Source: Misgurnus anguillicaudatus (lineage: Eukaryota; Chordata; Actinopteri; Cypriniformes; Cobitidae). Taken from it: a DNA stretch of 64,000 bases. The notes beneath the pieces are model-generated. The model saw only the letters and a program-made list of their open reading frames with translations. It did no database searches and was not told the origin of the DNA. Where the stretch lies: positions 41,316,001 through 41,380,000 of the forward strand of contig NC_073357.2 in assembly GCF_027580225.2 (NCBI RefSeq), read 5' to 3'. The translations under genes were made by a program, and so were the position numbers. Each line of letters opens with the position of its first letter. Within the stretch, counting starts at the first letter, position 1. Below, piece by piece: positions 35,385 through 47,399 of the stretch.

Positions 35385-36214
35385 CAGTGATGGCCGGTGA
35401 CTTCTTTTTCGAGGGCGCACGATGCGAAGCTCGTCACAGCATGTATGTAGCCATCCTGTGTGTGTGGTTCGTCATTTCAAAATATGTGTTCATGTCTTGC
35501 ATGTATTTTGTGAATGTGAGCGTCTATTTTATCGTAAACTGTTTCGGCGCATATGCAGCGGGCGCTTATTTTGACAAGACACGTGATGCACATGGTTTAC
35601 ATGATGCAACAAACACATATTTTGAAAACACGAGCAACACATATGACACTCAAGAACTCAAGACTGTAAATAAAGATGGACGACGCCCGTTCGCTCTCTT
35701 CCACTGGTGAAAAGTGAAGCTGTCAGTGTCCCGATACGGCGCTGACATCTTGGGTCTTGAGTCTGCGCAGTAGCGATTTTGGGACCAGTCCTGCGCAGTA
35801 GTGAGCAGGAAGTAAAGCCACGAAAGCAAAGCCCCACCCTCGCAGAATGCGCATATCACAGCTGTCAATCATGACGTGACACCACTGTTTTATAGCATTA
35901 AATAACTAACTAAAAACAAACATATTTTTAAAACAAACACTTGAATTTACATCGGCGTGATAAAACTACAGTAAATGACAGAAACCAGCTTCGTAAAAAA
36001 GATCATTTATGTGTAATTAATTTGTTTAGTTGGTCTCAAGTCCCATTGAATAACCTGGGTAGGTGGGGTTTATGACCTATACTGGGACCAGTCCCTGGGG
36101 GGGGGGCGATTGAGACGTTTTGGATTCACTTTTCAGGGCTTGTGCGTCACGCTTGCTCCGAACACATTATTTTGAATTCGTGTCCCTCGAAAGAGCAGTC
36201 AGCAGCCGCCACTG
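35385..36214. mobile_element. hAT-like MITE, larger family member with inserted core
   Basis: Begins CAGTGATGGCCGGTGACTTC and ends GCAGTCAGCAGCCGCCACTG. The left 270 bp match 30721-31167 (GTTCGTCATTTCAAAATATG and onward). From about 35650 to 36130 a different repeat occupies the middle, with GGACGACGCCCGTTCGCTC and GTCAATCATGACGTGACACC, a sequence common in cyprinids. Flanks ATTGTATA/ATTGGGAA match only partly. Confidence 0.7.
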
Positions 36215-37204
36215 ATTGGGAAGTAGGTGGGATCCTAAATAAAGAGAAGGTCAGTTAACCTACGTCTCACTAACATGTGTCTGTAAACATAGCATAAAGC
36301 TGTCTAAATAAATTTCCTTTTTAGAAGTAAAGATTGCGTTGACAAACGCATTATTAGTTCCTTTCCTAACTCGGTCAGCCTCCCCGATCCCCCTAGCAGG
36401 GTTCAGAATTGATATGTGTCTAAATCAATGCGATCGATATCTACTTTAGCAATCATGAAGGGCCACTACTCTAGGATCACAATGTATTGCCTTAAACCAC
36501 TGTATATGTCTGGTTTTAATTCCCAGCAAACATGAAGTCCTTACAAGCACATTTAATATTTTAACTCACCATGTTCCACATCGGATAGTGGCCAACATAC
36601 ACCATCATTATAGATCAGCCAGTGATGTAAGACAGAGGGTGTAAAATTTTATACCTCACTTATGGCCAATAAGGATTCATTTCCAGAGTTTGGTTTTTAG
36701 GAGGAGTTAAATCAATGCTCAGCTCTTTTCAGGAGAAAGTCAATACACCTTTAACACTAACGAAAAATTTAGGATGTTGAAATGAAGAATTTGATTTTAT
36801 GCATCATTGATTTTACAGGTGAAGGAATTCCTTTATTACATTTCACCCCCTAAATGTTAAATATGCAAGCAACGTGTCAGTAATTTGTATTTATGTTAAT
36901 GACAGGGACTCTTGGCAGTAAACCTTTAAAACCTTTTAACCAGCACCACTATTTTTGAGCATTTTCTGAAAAATGACAAACCCCAAACTAAAACGTTTGC
37001 AGCCTATGGTCTATATTTATAATTCTGGTCTTGCTTAAAACTAGACACTTGACATATTATTGCCCAATATTCATAACAACTCAGAGTAGTATAGGAACAG
37101 AATAAACAATGTAAAATATACACGAAAGTGACTTCTTATTTATTTTAATAGAATTCACTTAGCACGTTTTTTAATGAAATTTTCATGTCAAATACCTGGG
37201 GACA
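36215..37204. other. Unassigned sequence
   Basis: No gene or repeat recognised. Confidence 0.45.
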
Positions 37205-37212
37205 GCATAGAG

Positions 37213-37484
37213 CAGTGGTTCTCAAACTGGGGGCCGCAAAATGGTGCCAGAGGGGCCCCAGTTTTATGACATTTTATAAAATACATTCATTTATCATGAA
37301 TTCTGTGTAATTAAACCTTAAAAAAAATAAGGCTACTAACCAACAGCACTACTTAATTTAATATGTTTTGCTTAATTAAAATGTTACGTTATGGAACAAT
37401 TTTGTCATAAATTTTCTTTGGGGGGGCGTGAAATAATGCACCGTACACAAGGGGGGCGCACACTAAAAAGTTTGAAAACCACTG
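37213..37484. mobile_element. hAT-type MITE (CAGTGGTTCTCAAACT ends)
   Basis: A 272-bp element starts CAGTGGTTCTCAAACTGGGG and ends AGTTTGAAAACCACTG, a widespread vertebrate hAT end. Flanks GCATAGAG (37205-37212) and CCATAGAG (37485-37492) match at 7 of 8 positions. Non-coding. Confidence 0.88.
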
Positions 37485-37492
37485 CCATAGAG

Positions 37493-38119
37493 GTAAACTG
37501 AATGTCTGACCATGTTGTGTTTCAAATTAGAGAATTAGAGAAAAAAAATTGCTTCTGTGAGCTTTTATTAAAAAAAAGTCCAGGTGTCCTTTAAAAAATA
37601 GACACATGATAACAGAATGACATGATAACCAAATGAGAATGAGTCAACAGTACATACTGCATGATGTATATCAATTCAGAACATCTCTGCCCACCAAAGC
37701 ACATAGGAAAAACTATTTCAGAAAAAAACATTTGCACATTATAACAAAATACTTATTTTAAATGTGGTCGCTTACACACACAAAGCAAAAGAGGATTTTA
37801 GTCAAAAGTTAAAGATATACAACTATTTGCTATGTATTAGAAACTATGATATAATATACATGAAAATATATATACACACATTACATGAATTATATTTATA
37901 ATTAAAAATGCCTTATGTTTGCCAAATAACATATGTTTATAATGCTCAGCATTGTTGGTAGTCCTCATATTTTCCCCACATATCTTATTTTCTTGTTTTT
38001 ATTATTTTATTATATGCATCAGATTCATATAGCCTTAAACATGATGCAAAACATGTTATAGAAAAATGAATCTATGTAAATCTATGTAATCTATGTTCTA
38101 GTCATCTCCACTGTTATTT
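37493..38119. other. Unassigned AT-rich sequence
   Basis: Nothing recognised. Confidence 0.5.
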
Positions 38120-38632
38120 TTAAAGGGGCCATGGCATGAAAATCTGACTTTTCCATGTTTAAGTGCTATGATTGGGTCCCCAGTGCTTCTATCAATCTAG
38201 AAAATGTGAAAAAGATCAACCCAGTAACTTAGTTTTGGTAAACCATTCTCTACAAGCACATGAAAAAATAGGTAGTTGAAATTTGGCTCTCCTTATGATG
38301 TCATAAGGAGCTCTTATTATAATAATACCACCCCTTAATCTGCACTGTCCAACCACAGCACTGCCATTTTGTGCAAATTAAAGCACAATTGAGATTTAAT
38401 TGCAACAAACCACCATCATTGTGATCAGTGTTTGAATTTCATCAGCTCATTTGCATTTTAAAGGACACACCCAAAACGGCACATTTTTGCACACACCTAC
38501 AAAGTGGCAATTTTAACATGCTGTAATAAATTATTTTTATGGTATTTTGAGCTAAAGCTTCACATATGTCCTCTGGGGACACCAAAGATTTATTTGACAT
38601 CTTAAAAAATTCTTGTGCCATGGCCCCTTTAA
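38120..38632. mobile_element. TTAA-flanked MITE, full copy
   Basis: TTAA at 38120-38123 and 38629-38632 bound AGGGGCCATGGCA and its inverse TGCCATGGCCCCT. The interior includes GATGTCATAAGGAGCTC. 513 bp with TTAA fits a piggyBac-type mover. A shorter copy is at 2904-3281. Non-coding. Confidence 0.88.
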
Positions 38633-39043
38633 AGGTCAACACATTTTCCTTATTTAAACGAATCAAAGCTAAAAAAATAAAGCAATCTTAACTGTTATAT
38701 TTGAGGTAGACAGACAGGCGGGGCTCCAGAAATGTGTCCATTAAGCTTTATCCGCACTGTAAACCCACTGTTTGCGCATCCAAGCACAGTAAATGTGTGA
38801 ACTAATGAACAACATTTAGTTTTTATATATTTTTAAGTCTAATGCACAGCCAAGCCAGGTGCACATTTTGGGAACCCCTGATATAAATCATCCTTTGAAT
38901 GCATATTTGATATAAAACAAAATACAGAAATGCATAGACACACCCATAGGGCCCGCCCACGGTCACTACAATGTATTTTATAAGAAGTCGTAGCCCGGTT
39001 CTAGTTGTGTGGAAACTCCATACAGTAGGCATCTGAAATGCTT
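38633..39043. other. Unassigned sequence with a possible MITE end
   Basis: TTTTGGGAACCCCTGA near 38865-38880 resembles a hAT end (CAGGGGTTCCC inverted) but no partner was found. Confidence 0.35.
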
Positions 39044-39120
39044 TGTTCCTGTAGCTCAGTTGGAAGAACATTCACTTCGTAGCGTGAAAGGTTACAGGTT
39101 CGTTCTTAGATATATCACAT
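39044..39120 (+). mobile_element. SINE head, plus strand
   Basis: GTTCCTGTAGCTCAGTTGG with AGAACATTCACTTCG is the tRNA-like head of the SINE family, followed by a B-box remnant AGGTTCGTTC. The body and L2-like tail are missing. Confidence 0.7.
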
Positions 39121-39762
39121 TTGAGCAGATGTCTCTGTTGGGACAAATAAAAAAATAGAACCGATAAAAATAAATTATTACATGAACTATACAACTCTAC
39201 ATACAACAAAACACCCGTACAGTACAGAAGAATGTGCACTCACACACATTTTGCTCAGTCATTGCACATGGCATTCAAAAGCTCATTTTTCCACCTGCAA
39301 AACTTGGTATTTGTGGCAGCCTGTTGTGCTCTGAGACAGGCAGGTAGGCTGCACACATCTTTTGTGCTGTGAGGCTTCAACTCAGTGGTGCACACAGAGA
39401 CTCCCTGTGTGTGGCACACCACTGGGCGGGCCGGGGAGAAGAGGAAGGGCATGGAGAAAGTGTGAATCTTTAGCACAGCCAGAACATCCTGGTGGGGAGT
39501 CATCTAATCTCTTCCTCTCTTCCAACTGGAAAGCATCTCATTTATGAAATGGCTCTTTCATCATATTTCACATAGTGCTTGCTTCCCCTTGGGCTAATGC
39601 TGAGGAAAGTTTCAGATTTATCTGCTGGACACAGACGTTGTAGTAAACAAACGCGTTTGCTATTCATATTGTTTTTTAAGATCTGATGACAATGTAATGA
39701 TTATAATAACACAAAAAATGGAATCAAAGGAAATACCAATCTGATCTCACAGGAATTTGTAT
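39121..39762. other. Unassigned sequence
   Basis: Includes GC-richer DNA at 39280-39540 without a recognised domain. Confidence 0.4.
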
Positions 39763-39945
39763 GTATTTTACAAGTTGGCTATTGTGTTTAAAATCATACG
39801 AAGTGAAGTGAAACAATACTGATACACCACCCCTACACTCAACGTCACAAATGTGATGCAAATTGTACGAGTTTGCTTATACGAATTTATACAAATTCGC
39901 CATCTTGAAAAATATGTACAAATTGCCATGATATTGTGTTTAAAG
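39763..39945. repeat. MITE-like fragment with TTTGTACGAATTT-type motifs
   Basis: GATCTCACAGGAATTTGTA, TTGTACGAGTTTGC and ACGAATTTATACAAATTCGC recur, as in fish foldback elements of the TCTCA(C)GAAATT kind. Ends not resolved. Confidence 0.38.
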
Positions 39946-40275
39946 TTCCTGTAAAGTCAGATATTAAATACGCTTGTCACAACACAGAAAAATGTGTTAT
40001 TACTACCCATGATTTTAATGATGGAATAAACAATAAGTAAATAAGCAAAATCTTTGAAAAATATGCATTCTCTGCTCTCAAATGGTCGGCCATGAAACCA
40101 CACCCACTCACGGGAAAATCTGCAGTCTTTCTGCACTTTTAAATGCCGCTACAACCTAAATGGATGCTCGTAATTGTGTGAGGGGAGGGGCCATGCACGG
40201 TGGCTCAAGCGTGTCATCAATCCTGTTGAAAAACTGTTTGACAATCTAACTCTGCAATTCAGTATTACATACCGT

Positions 40276-41200
40276 GTCATGTTATTGTCACAAAATATTT
40301 GATTAATTTATTTGTGTTCATGGACACAATTTTCCGTTTTACGTGCCATTGAGCACAAATGTCTTTTTCGTATCAGTCAACACTAATTTCTATAAATAGT
40401 TTTTCGTGTTCGTGGCACGACTTTCTTTTTCGCGTCATTTTATGTATTGTTTTCCTCATTGTTTTTCCTATTTTTAAATCATTGTCGCTTGGGGTTGGGG
40501 TTATATTTGGGGTTTGGGTTAGGATGTAATTTTATGTATTGGTTTCTACATGTTTTTCTTCCAATTTTAAAACTATTTTCCCTTGGGGTTAAGGTTACCG
40601 TGGGTTCACACCAGCCGCGTTTGAGGCGTCAAAATTGCGTCCACCACGTCTAGTTTGCCGCTTGGACATTTTGAATACATTCGCGCGTCTAGAGCGAAGT
40701 AGACACGTGGAAAAAGCAAGCATCCCTGCTGAAAAGACAATAAAACCATTACAGAAAATTTGAATGGTTCAGACGCTCAATTCGTGCCATTCGTGCGAAG
40801 TAGGTGCGCAAATGAGGCGGAATCAGATCTACCGCGCTGCACCAAACGCCTCATTCGCGCCACGAGACCTCCAGACGTGAATCAACACGTCTTCACATGG
40901 ACTTAACATTGAAATCACTCACGCTTGATGCCTCTACCGCGACTGGTGTAAACGCAGCACTAGAATTGGGGATTGAGCTAGGATGTCTGAAATGTAACAA
41001 AAAGTAATTCTAACCCCAAGCGACAATGGTAAAACAATAGAAAAAAATGACAATAAAAACAATACATAAAATGACATGAAAAAAGTCGTGCCACGAAGAC
41101 AAAAAATATTTATAGAAATTCGTGTTGACAAAAAAAGCGGAAAATCGTTTCCATGAACACAAATAAATTAATCAAATATTTTGTTGACTATAACATGACT
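40276..41200. mobile_element. Foldback MITE, middle layer
   Basis: The left arm GTCATGTTATTGTCACAAAA, TTGATTAATTTATTTGTG, then CGTGGCACGACTTTC is mirrored at the right (GTCGTGCCACGAAG, CACAAATAAATTAATCAA, TAACATGACT). Arms reach about 300 bp up to CGCTTGGGGTT. The centre is occupied by 40600-40960. Confidence 0.82.
40600..40960. mobile_element. MITE with GGTTCACACCAG ends, innermost layer
   Basis: GTGGGTTCACACCAGCCGCG faces CGCGACTGGTGTAAACGCAG at the right, with GAGGCGTCAA / TTGATGCCTC following. The interior is GC-richer than the flanks. It splits the middle layer near its centre. Target duplication unclear. Confidence 0.68.
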
Positions 41201-41291
41201 TTCCGTGAGATTCCGTTGTACATACAGTTGTTTACAGTCTTTGTGGCATTTCTAATATTTGTTTAGAAACAATTTTGAAGATTGACTTTAC

Positions 41292-43132
41292 ACCAAAATG
41301 TACAACATGACCAAATTTGAAGTGGAAATTCTTATCAATATTTTATAAATACAATCTCTCTGTAACCCCTCCTGAGGCTTTTGTTTCCTCTGCTGATTCA
41401 AGCACTCTTGCTGGGTGTTGTGTTATAAGATCTAATATGGTTGTTATCTAAACCACTGTCCCTGTGTAACTGTTCATGAGCCTTCCTTTAGTCCTGAATC
41501 ATTCTTTACCTCACACAGAGATACTTAAGAGGATCAAACGATTGGAAAGCTGTGATATAAAACTATTCACTGTGGTCTCCACGCGATCAGCTTGTGTCAG
41601 CAGTCCTTGACACCAGTGGGCCATCAGGGGGCAGTTGGTCTTTGGCTAAGTAGTAGTTTGGGCTTTACAGTGATTAGTCGTAATGCGAATTTTAACTATG
41701 TAGACACACTCTGTAGGACTTTCTAACAGAACAACAATGCTGTTATAGCTTTTAGTTCTTCTCTACAACAGCAAACAAAGGGAGCCGTTATGAAACACGA
41801 CTACTGTTTACATCTAGACAGTCTCTCGGAAATAATGTGGACTGTAACTCAATTTTGAATCAACGCGATGAGAGGTAAACACATCAAAATCAGAGCTCGA
41901 ATGATAAGGGTTTATCAGGGCCGCCTCACACCTCACAGCCGTCTTGAAGAGAGTAAATTTGATGGTGGCTTATCAGATTGAATGTCATTAGGGATTGATA
42001 TTACATATATCTTTAGTGACAATAAACGTTGGAGTGGAAAAGTCCTTGGGAGCTTAACAAAATACCAGTCCTTCATTTTGGCAAATGTTTACGTTCATGG
42101 TAAACAATGCAGTATGTTTTATGACAAACTATTGATTAAATTTAAAGCACGATGATGGGCTTGCATGCATCAAGCAGCAGGATGAAAACAGAACAATGGA
42201 AAAATCTCTGAGGTGCACTGGCTGCTTTAACGCACATTACGATCGCATTGTTTTACATATTTAGTAGGTGAAACAATGGTACCTGCTATTTTGAGACAAA
42301 CAATTTTACCTGCCCCAGTGAATGTTAATACGGGAGCCCTAATGAGCCTTAGTGAAAGTGCAAGGTAGAAGAGATGAAAACGGAAATTGGTTCATCGCTA
42401 CAGAATCACAAATGCCTAATGTGCCCGGGGTTCTCCTGCAAACTTCATAGTGAGCATCTCCAGAGTTATTTCTGAGTTTAAAACATCTGATTATCTCTCA
42501 ACCAGAACAAAGTTACTAAAATGGAAACTAAAAGGGAGAATAAAAAATAAAGGATTTATGGAAATTAAAAAGGAACATCAGAGATTGAATTTCCTGTTGA
42601 CCAGATGCTGCCCTTTACAACTGAATTATATCATTGCATACGGGCACCCCATTATGTTGCAAAGTATTTGTTGTTAAGACTGGGTTTATTTATTTTCTCA
42701 CGGCTGATGGCTTCGAGTCTCTCAGGATAGTGGCCCTGAGAATTGATTTCTGACAATTCATGATCTACCTCCCAAAGCTTCATTCTCTGACACTCTAGCA
42801 AATCAACTTAAAGGCACCGCCTGACAGTTCCTCACGACGCTTTCCATATAAACAGCCATTATTCCTTCAGAAAGCTCTTTTTGTCTTCCCATGGGTTCAT
42901 AGGAATGCGTCTCTCCACAGATGAGAAGCGCAGTCGAAAGAACTTTGAAGCCGGGGAGATGGGAGAGAGATGCTGAGTTTGCATGCAGAAACGTTTAGAA
43001 GTGCATACTGTCTCTTTTGTCTTTATTTGACATGATACCTCACTGTTTTATTGAAGCTTTCATAGATATCAGTTATATTTTATGTTGCCATTAGACTCCG
43101 ATGACGATGTACCGTCATCATGTGTAGAAGGA
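41292..43132. other. Unassigned, repeat-poor sequence
   Basis: No exon or transposon recognised. The composition of 41360-42960 is comparatively balanced, with a block at 42690-42970 that could be conserved regulatory DNA. Confidence 0.4.
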
Positions 43133-43140
43133 CACGTAAC

Positions 43141-43349
43141 ACTCTAAAAATGGCTGGGTTATTTTTAACCCATGCTGGGTAAATATAGACAGAACACATG
43201 CGGGGTTAAAATTAACCCAATGTTGGGTTGTTGTTGTTATGCAGCCATGGGTTATAATAACCCTGCAGTTGGGTTAAAACAACCCAGCGGTGTGTTCTGT
43301 CCAATATTTACCCGGCGTGGGTTTAAAATAACCCAGACATTTTTAGAAG
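43141..43349. mobile_element. MITE built of GGGTTA/TAACCC motifs
   Basis: ACTCTAAAAATGGCTGGGTT at the left is mirrored by AACCCAGACATTTTTAGAAG. The interior alternates TTAACCCA and TGGGTTAA blocks, a common fish MITE. Flanks CACGTAAC/CACGTTTG share five of eight bases. Related degenerate copy at 46340-46545. Confidence 0.8.
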
Positions 43350-43469
43350 CACGTTTGTCACGTTTAAGGCTGTAAGAGCTTTCTGTGAACATTTTCTGAG
43401 GCAATCCTGTACTGCTTAAATATTTTACAGAGCAAAACCGATCTGTTTGGTCAGCTGAACCTTCTCTAA

Positions 43470-44290
43470 GGGTGCTTTCACACCTGCCTTGTTTAGTTCG
43501 GTTGAATCGTGCCAGAGTTCGATTGCTCACTTGGTGCGGTTCGTTTGGGCAGGTGAGAATGCAGCATTCAAACTCTGGTACGCACCAAAAGCGGACCAAA
43601 CAAGTGGACCGAGACCCCCTCTTCAAGGTACGCTTTCAAACGGTTCGTTTGTGGTGAGAACATGATCCGAGATCGAACCGGCCTAGCTGCAAAATTTCTG
43701 CACAGCTGACTACAGCAGCTGGTTTAGTCCAAAATGCGCAGTAATTTTGCAGTTAGGTCGGTTCAATCTCGGATCGTGTGCATTATTGGATGAGGAAGTG
43801 TTTGTTGACAGTTTCTATTAGCAATATTAGCCCAACGGCAGATAACCTGGAGTTGGGAGGAGGTGCGGGCGGAGCCTCAGAAATTTGGCGTCTTCGCCAT
43901 TTGTAATGCATTAATTCTGAAAATGAACGATTTGTCTAGAGTGCTGTATACATACTATGTGTAACAACTACGGAGACATAATTACTGTGCGCAGCTGTCT
44001 GTCCATGGTGTTTGCTGTATTTTCCTTCTTTTTGTTTACTTCCGTGGTTCCGTTGGAATTTCGCGCACGTTGATTCTGACCAATCGAGAAGCATGTTTAG
44101 GAAATACATTTAAATACATGTGCCCATTGAGTGATGTGGATCTCATGACTAAATTTTGGTTTGTTTCAACTGGTGCAGATCAGAGCAATTAGTGTGGTGT
44201 GAAAACCAAAACTGCTAAAAAAGTTACAATGTATCATTTTTTGCTTTTGGTCCGAACCAAATGAACCAAACTACAGATGTGAAAACACCC
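43470..44290. mobile_element. PIF/Harbinger-like MITE
   Basis: Ends GGGTGCTTTCACACCTG and CAGATGTGAAAACACCC, flanked by TAA on both sides (43467-43469, 44291-44293), the 3-bp duplication of PIF/Harbinger elements. Interior arms include GTTCGGTTGAATCGTG. A second palindrome lies inside: GATCCGAGATCGAACCGG at 43665 against its inverse near 43775. Non-coding, 821 bp. Confidence 0.85.
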
Positions 44291-44293
44291 TAA

Positions 44294-46329
44294 GTCATAC
44301 ACTTTATTTTTATTTTAGGAACATTTTGCTGAGTTTTATGTCATGCATTTTTAAAAGGAACAATTATAAAGCAATGTTGACTCTGCCAAAAAGAATCCAA
44401 AATTCAAAAGCTCAGTCCAACTACAAGTACATCACTAAAAAGCAAAAAATAAAGAAAAAACGAATTATTTATTAAACAACATTATATTTGCTCAATTTGG
44501 ACCTGTGGTAAGAGTCAAATTGTCAAAAGCATTAGCTTCAAACTGAGTGGCAGGCAGTATTAATGGATATATGGCATAAAAAATTGCAGACGATACAAAG
44601 TTTTTATATTTTCTGACAACACCATTTCACATCATAGTGCTTGAAAAATGGGACCCATGGAACAGAGCTGTGCAGGAGAGATTGCACTTCATAAAACGAA
44701 CAGCACACAGGGGTGAAATTCCACTGTACTTTATGAATTTTCTCACTACATTATTGATATATTGCGCTAATATAACCTCAGTAAAATCGTCAGGACAAGT
44801 TTATAGATGGTTTTCTTTTTTTTAATGCCACCTGTCTTAAAACCCTGCCTTGATGCTTTTAGTGCCCTCAACCTGTCATTATGTGTGTACTGTTGTCCAT
44901 CTGTAATCCTTCAGATTTACATAGATGTCGAAGCCAAGATGTTGAAAATATCGACAGTTCTCTGAGATCTTGAGACGAAAGCGATCTTAAGAGACGTTGA
45001 CTCACCCAGCCTCAACCACTGTTCAGCTTTTATGTTGTCAGTTAAACAAGCTGACTGTTGTAGGTTTTAATGCATATTAGAACTACAGTGTACATATACA
45101 GTATCATTTGAAGTACTGTATACAGAGAAGTTTTTACATTTTGCTGAGCCGTTAAAATATACCGAGATACAGACATAATAAAAAAATCCATATTTATCAA
45201 TTCTGCATTAGACTTACAAGATTTATCACCTGTGTCTTTTTGCGGCATTAGCTATTTGTGTTGCTGGGTAGTCGTGTGTGTTCTGCCGTCCTGCACCTCA
45301 GGGCCCTTGACCATAATACAGTTTGTTTGTGTATGTGCCTTCTGTGGCTCTGGAGGAGGCAAAATACGGGCCAGGAAAAACATATGGCACTGCTGGGATG
45401 TGGTCACCTGCTGCTACTGGGCCATTGTGACCATTTTCAGGATCACAATGAATCAACCTAAACTAATGATAATGAAACCTGAGTATTCATTCATCTCCTG
45501 TGGAAAACCCCTATGGACACAGGGCTCTTATTTTAGTAGACATATTTTTGCCTTGAGTGCTAAATGAAGATGTCTCCCACCTGTTTTCCATAAAAAGATA
45601 AATATTCTAATGGAAAAACTTACAGAATCTCGATTTTTCTATGTGTGCATGAAGCTGTTTTTAGTGCTTGTCTCCTGTACCAAAGTACCCTGTGCTGGGA
45701 CCCAGTGCATTCCAAACAGACATCCACCTTTTCCCATAATCCCAAAAGGTGCAGGTGTTCTTCCGAGCTGAAAATTACAGCATTATTTGCAAACCTCGGC
45801 TGAACAGCTAGATGAATGAAATTAGCTTATCCCTTATGAGAAAGAGATCAGAGAACATCAACATAAAAAGTTCAACTTCCATATTACAACAGAAACATTT
45901 AGAAAAGAATTAAGCTTTATGAATGAATTTAGAATAGATTATAGAAGACTGTTTAGTTAGAAATGTTGATTAACTTAAAGAATTAAATCTAATTTCTTTG
46001 TCTTTGCCTTGTTATACATTTCCTTCGTCTTGATCATCCTGAATTATGTTTTATGTCATCATTCTGTCTGTGTAAAATACAGCACAGGATTTAGTGCCAT
46101 TCACACAGTCTTACATGACCACCGTCCAAAGCTCTGCTGTAAATCAAACAGTTGTGAAACTACACCTTAGCACAGCAACCAGTAAGTTTCACTGTATGAC
46201 ATTGTAATTGGTAAAAAAGCCGACACTGTACACAAGTCTTTGCATTGCTAGTACATAATAAAAGTCCTATTTATATTTTGACATTTATTCTCAACATAAA
46301 TCGTAAAACTCCTATCAATACAGCATTTT
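44294..46329. other. Unassigned sequence
   Basis: No gene or repeat recognised. The 111-codon frame 45232-45567 is Cys-rich but matches no domain I know. Confidence 0.42.
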
Positions 46330-46339
46330 TCGCAAATCA

Positions 46340-46545
46340 TTACACTGGGTTATTTTCAAACCAGCGATGGGTCAAAAAGGGACAAACCCATACATGTGTA
46401 GATATGACCCAGAAAATGTTTATATTTGATTCAACCAGGTGTAAAACAATCCAGCATTTTGAATTGAAACAATACAGTATAGGTTTAATTACCACCCAAC
46501 AGTTTGAGGGTGGTCCTTTTTTCACCAAAATACTGTGTTGACACA
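46340..46545. repeat. Decayed relative of the GGGTTA MITE
   Basis: ACTGGGTTATTTTCAAACC and GGGTCAAAAAGGGACAAACC follow the plan of 43141-43349 with many changes; the right end is CCAAAATACTGTGTTG. No target duplication. Confidence 0.55.
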
Positions 46546-46680
46546 TTTTTTATGTGTTTAATGTAAAATATGAAATTGTCTAGATTATTTAATATCCAAT
46601 ATTAATTAATTAATATATATTTGTTTTAATTAGCAGGTTTAAGTTAGGGCTTACATATTTAATGTTTTTACATTAGCACA

Positions 46681-47391
46681 TAAGGTTTGGGTATCGTAAG
46701 AAATGTTCCAGTTCCGGTTCCAACGACAGACGCTTTGGAGCATCCACGTGCTTTAAAGAGGATCACGTCTTCCGCGTGGTTTTAGATGCAAAATGTTAAG
46801 CAATTGAGCATCTGTGCTTGGCGATTTCGGTGGGTGCTCGAGCCCCAAACCTTTTGGGGGTTATAATAATGTTTGCACATTGCTGAAAACGTGTTATGAT
46901 GCTGTACTGGTAGTGCAAATTGATACTTTTTGCAGCCTTGACCAAGAGAGAACATCTTACCTCATTGTTCCGCCCCAAAGCCAACGGCTCATCACTGATA
47001 TCAGTTTATAGCGCACTAACTCTTGAGTTTTATGGCCGCTTGCGTTCACGCGAACTCAAAGACATCTCGCTGGGTGAGACTTTATATTTTTTTATAGTTT
47101 GTGAAGTGCACGCCACCGCGGGTCGCACTGTAGCGTCAACAGCCCTACAATGCACACTTTTGACTTTTAGACATGTTTAACACTAAGTATACAAAGTTTA
47201 CCTCAGCAGCGCGAGTGTTTCTTTGTAAACAGTGGCTCAATGTAATTAATATTCATGAGGTAAGACATGGCTATTTAAAGTAACCGCTCCCAGCGCTTTG
47301 CCTGTTCATCGCATCGGAATCGCTTTTAGAACTGAAACTTAAGAATTATGTGCGGTTCTGAATAAGAAATGGTTCTCGGTTCCCAACCCTA
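46681..47391. mobile_element. hAT-type MITE with perfect 8-bp duplication
   Basis: Starts TAAGGTTTGGGTATCG and ends CGGTTCCCAACCCTA, whose inverse is TAGGGTTGGGAACCG. TTAGCACA occurs on both sides (46673-46680 and 47392-47399). The left end has drifted more than the right. 711 bp, no transposase; CpG-containing centre with CGAGCCCCAAACC. Confidence 0.87.
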
Positions 47392-47399
47392 TTAGCACA

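Larger units (their letters stand above)
39951..41291. mobile_element. Possible outer MITE of a three-layer nest
   Basis: GTAAAGTCAGATATT at the left and GATTGACTTTAC at the right are short inverted ends (about 12 bp). The sequence outside the inner elements (39966-40270 and 41205-41280) has no other identity. Tentative. Confidence 0.4.

Noticed and set aside
39044..39120. Possible tRNA gene
   Set aside because: Only the 5' half resembles a tRNA and the sequence fits the SINE head; the acceptor stem cannot close.
43252..43626. 124-codon minus-strand frame
   Set aside because: Spans two unrelated MITEs (43141-43349 and 43470-44290); chance opening.
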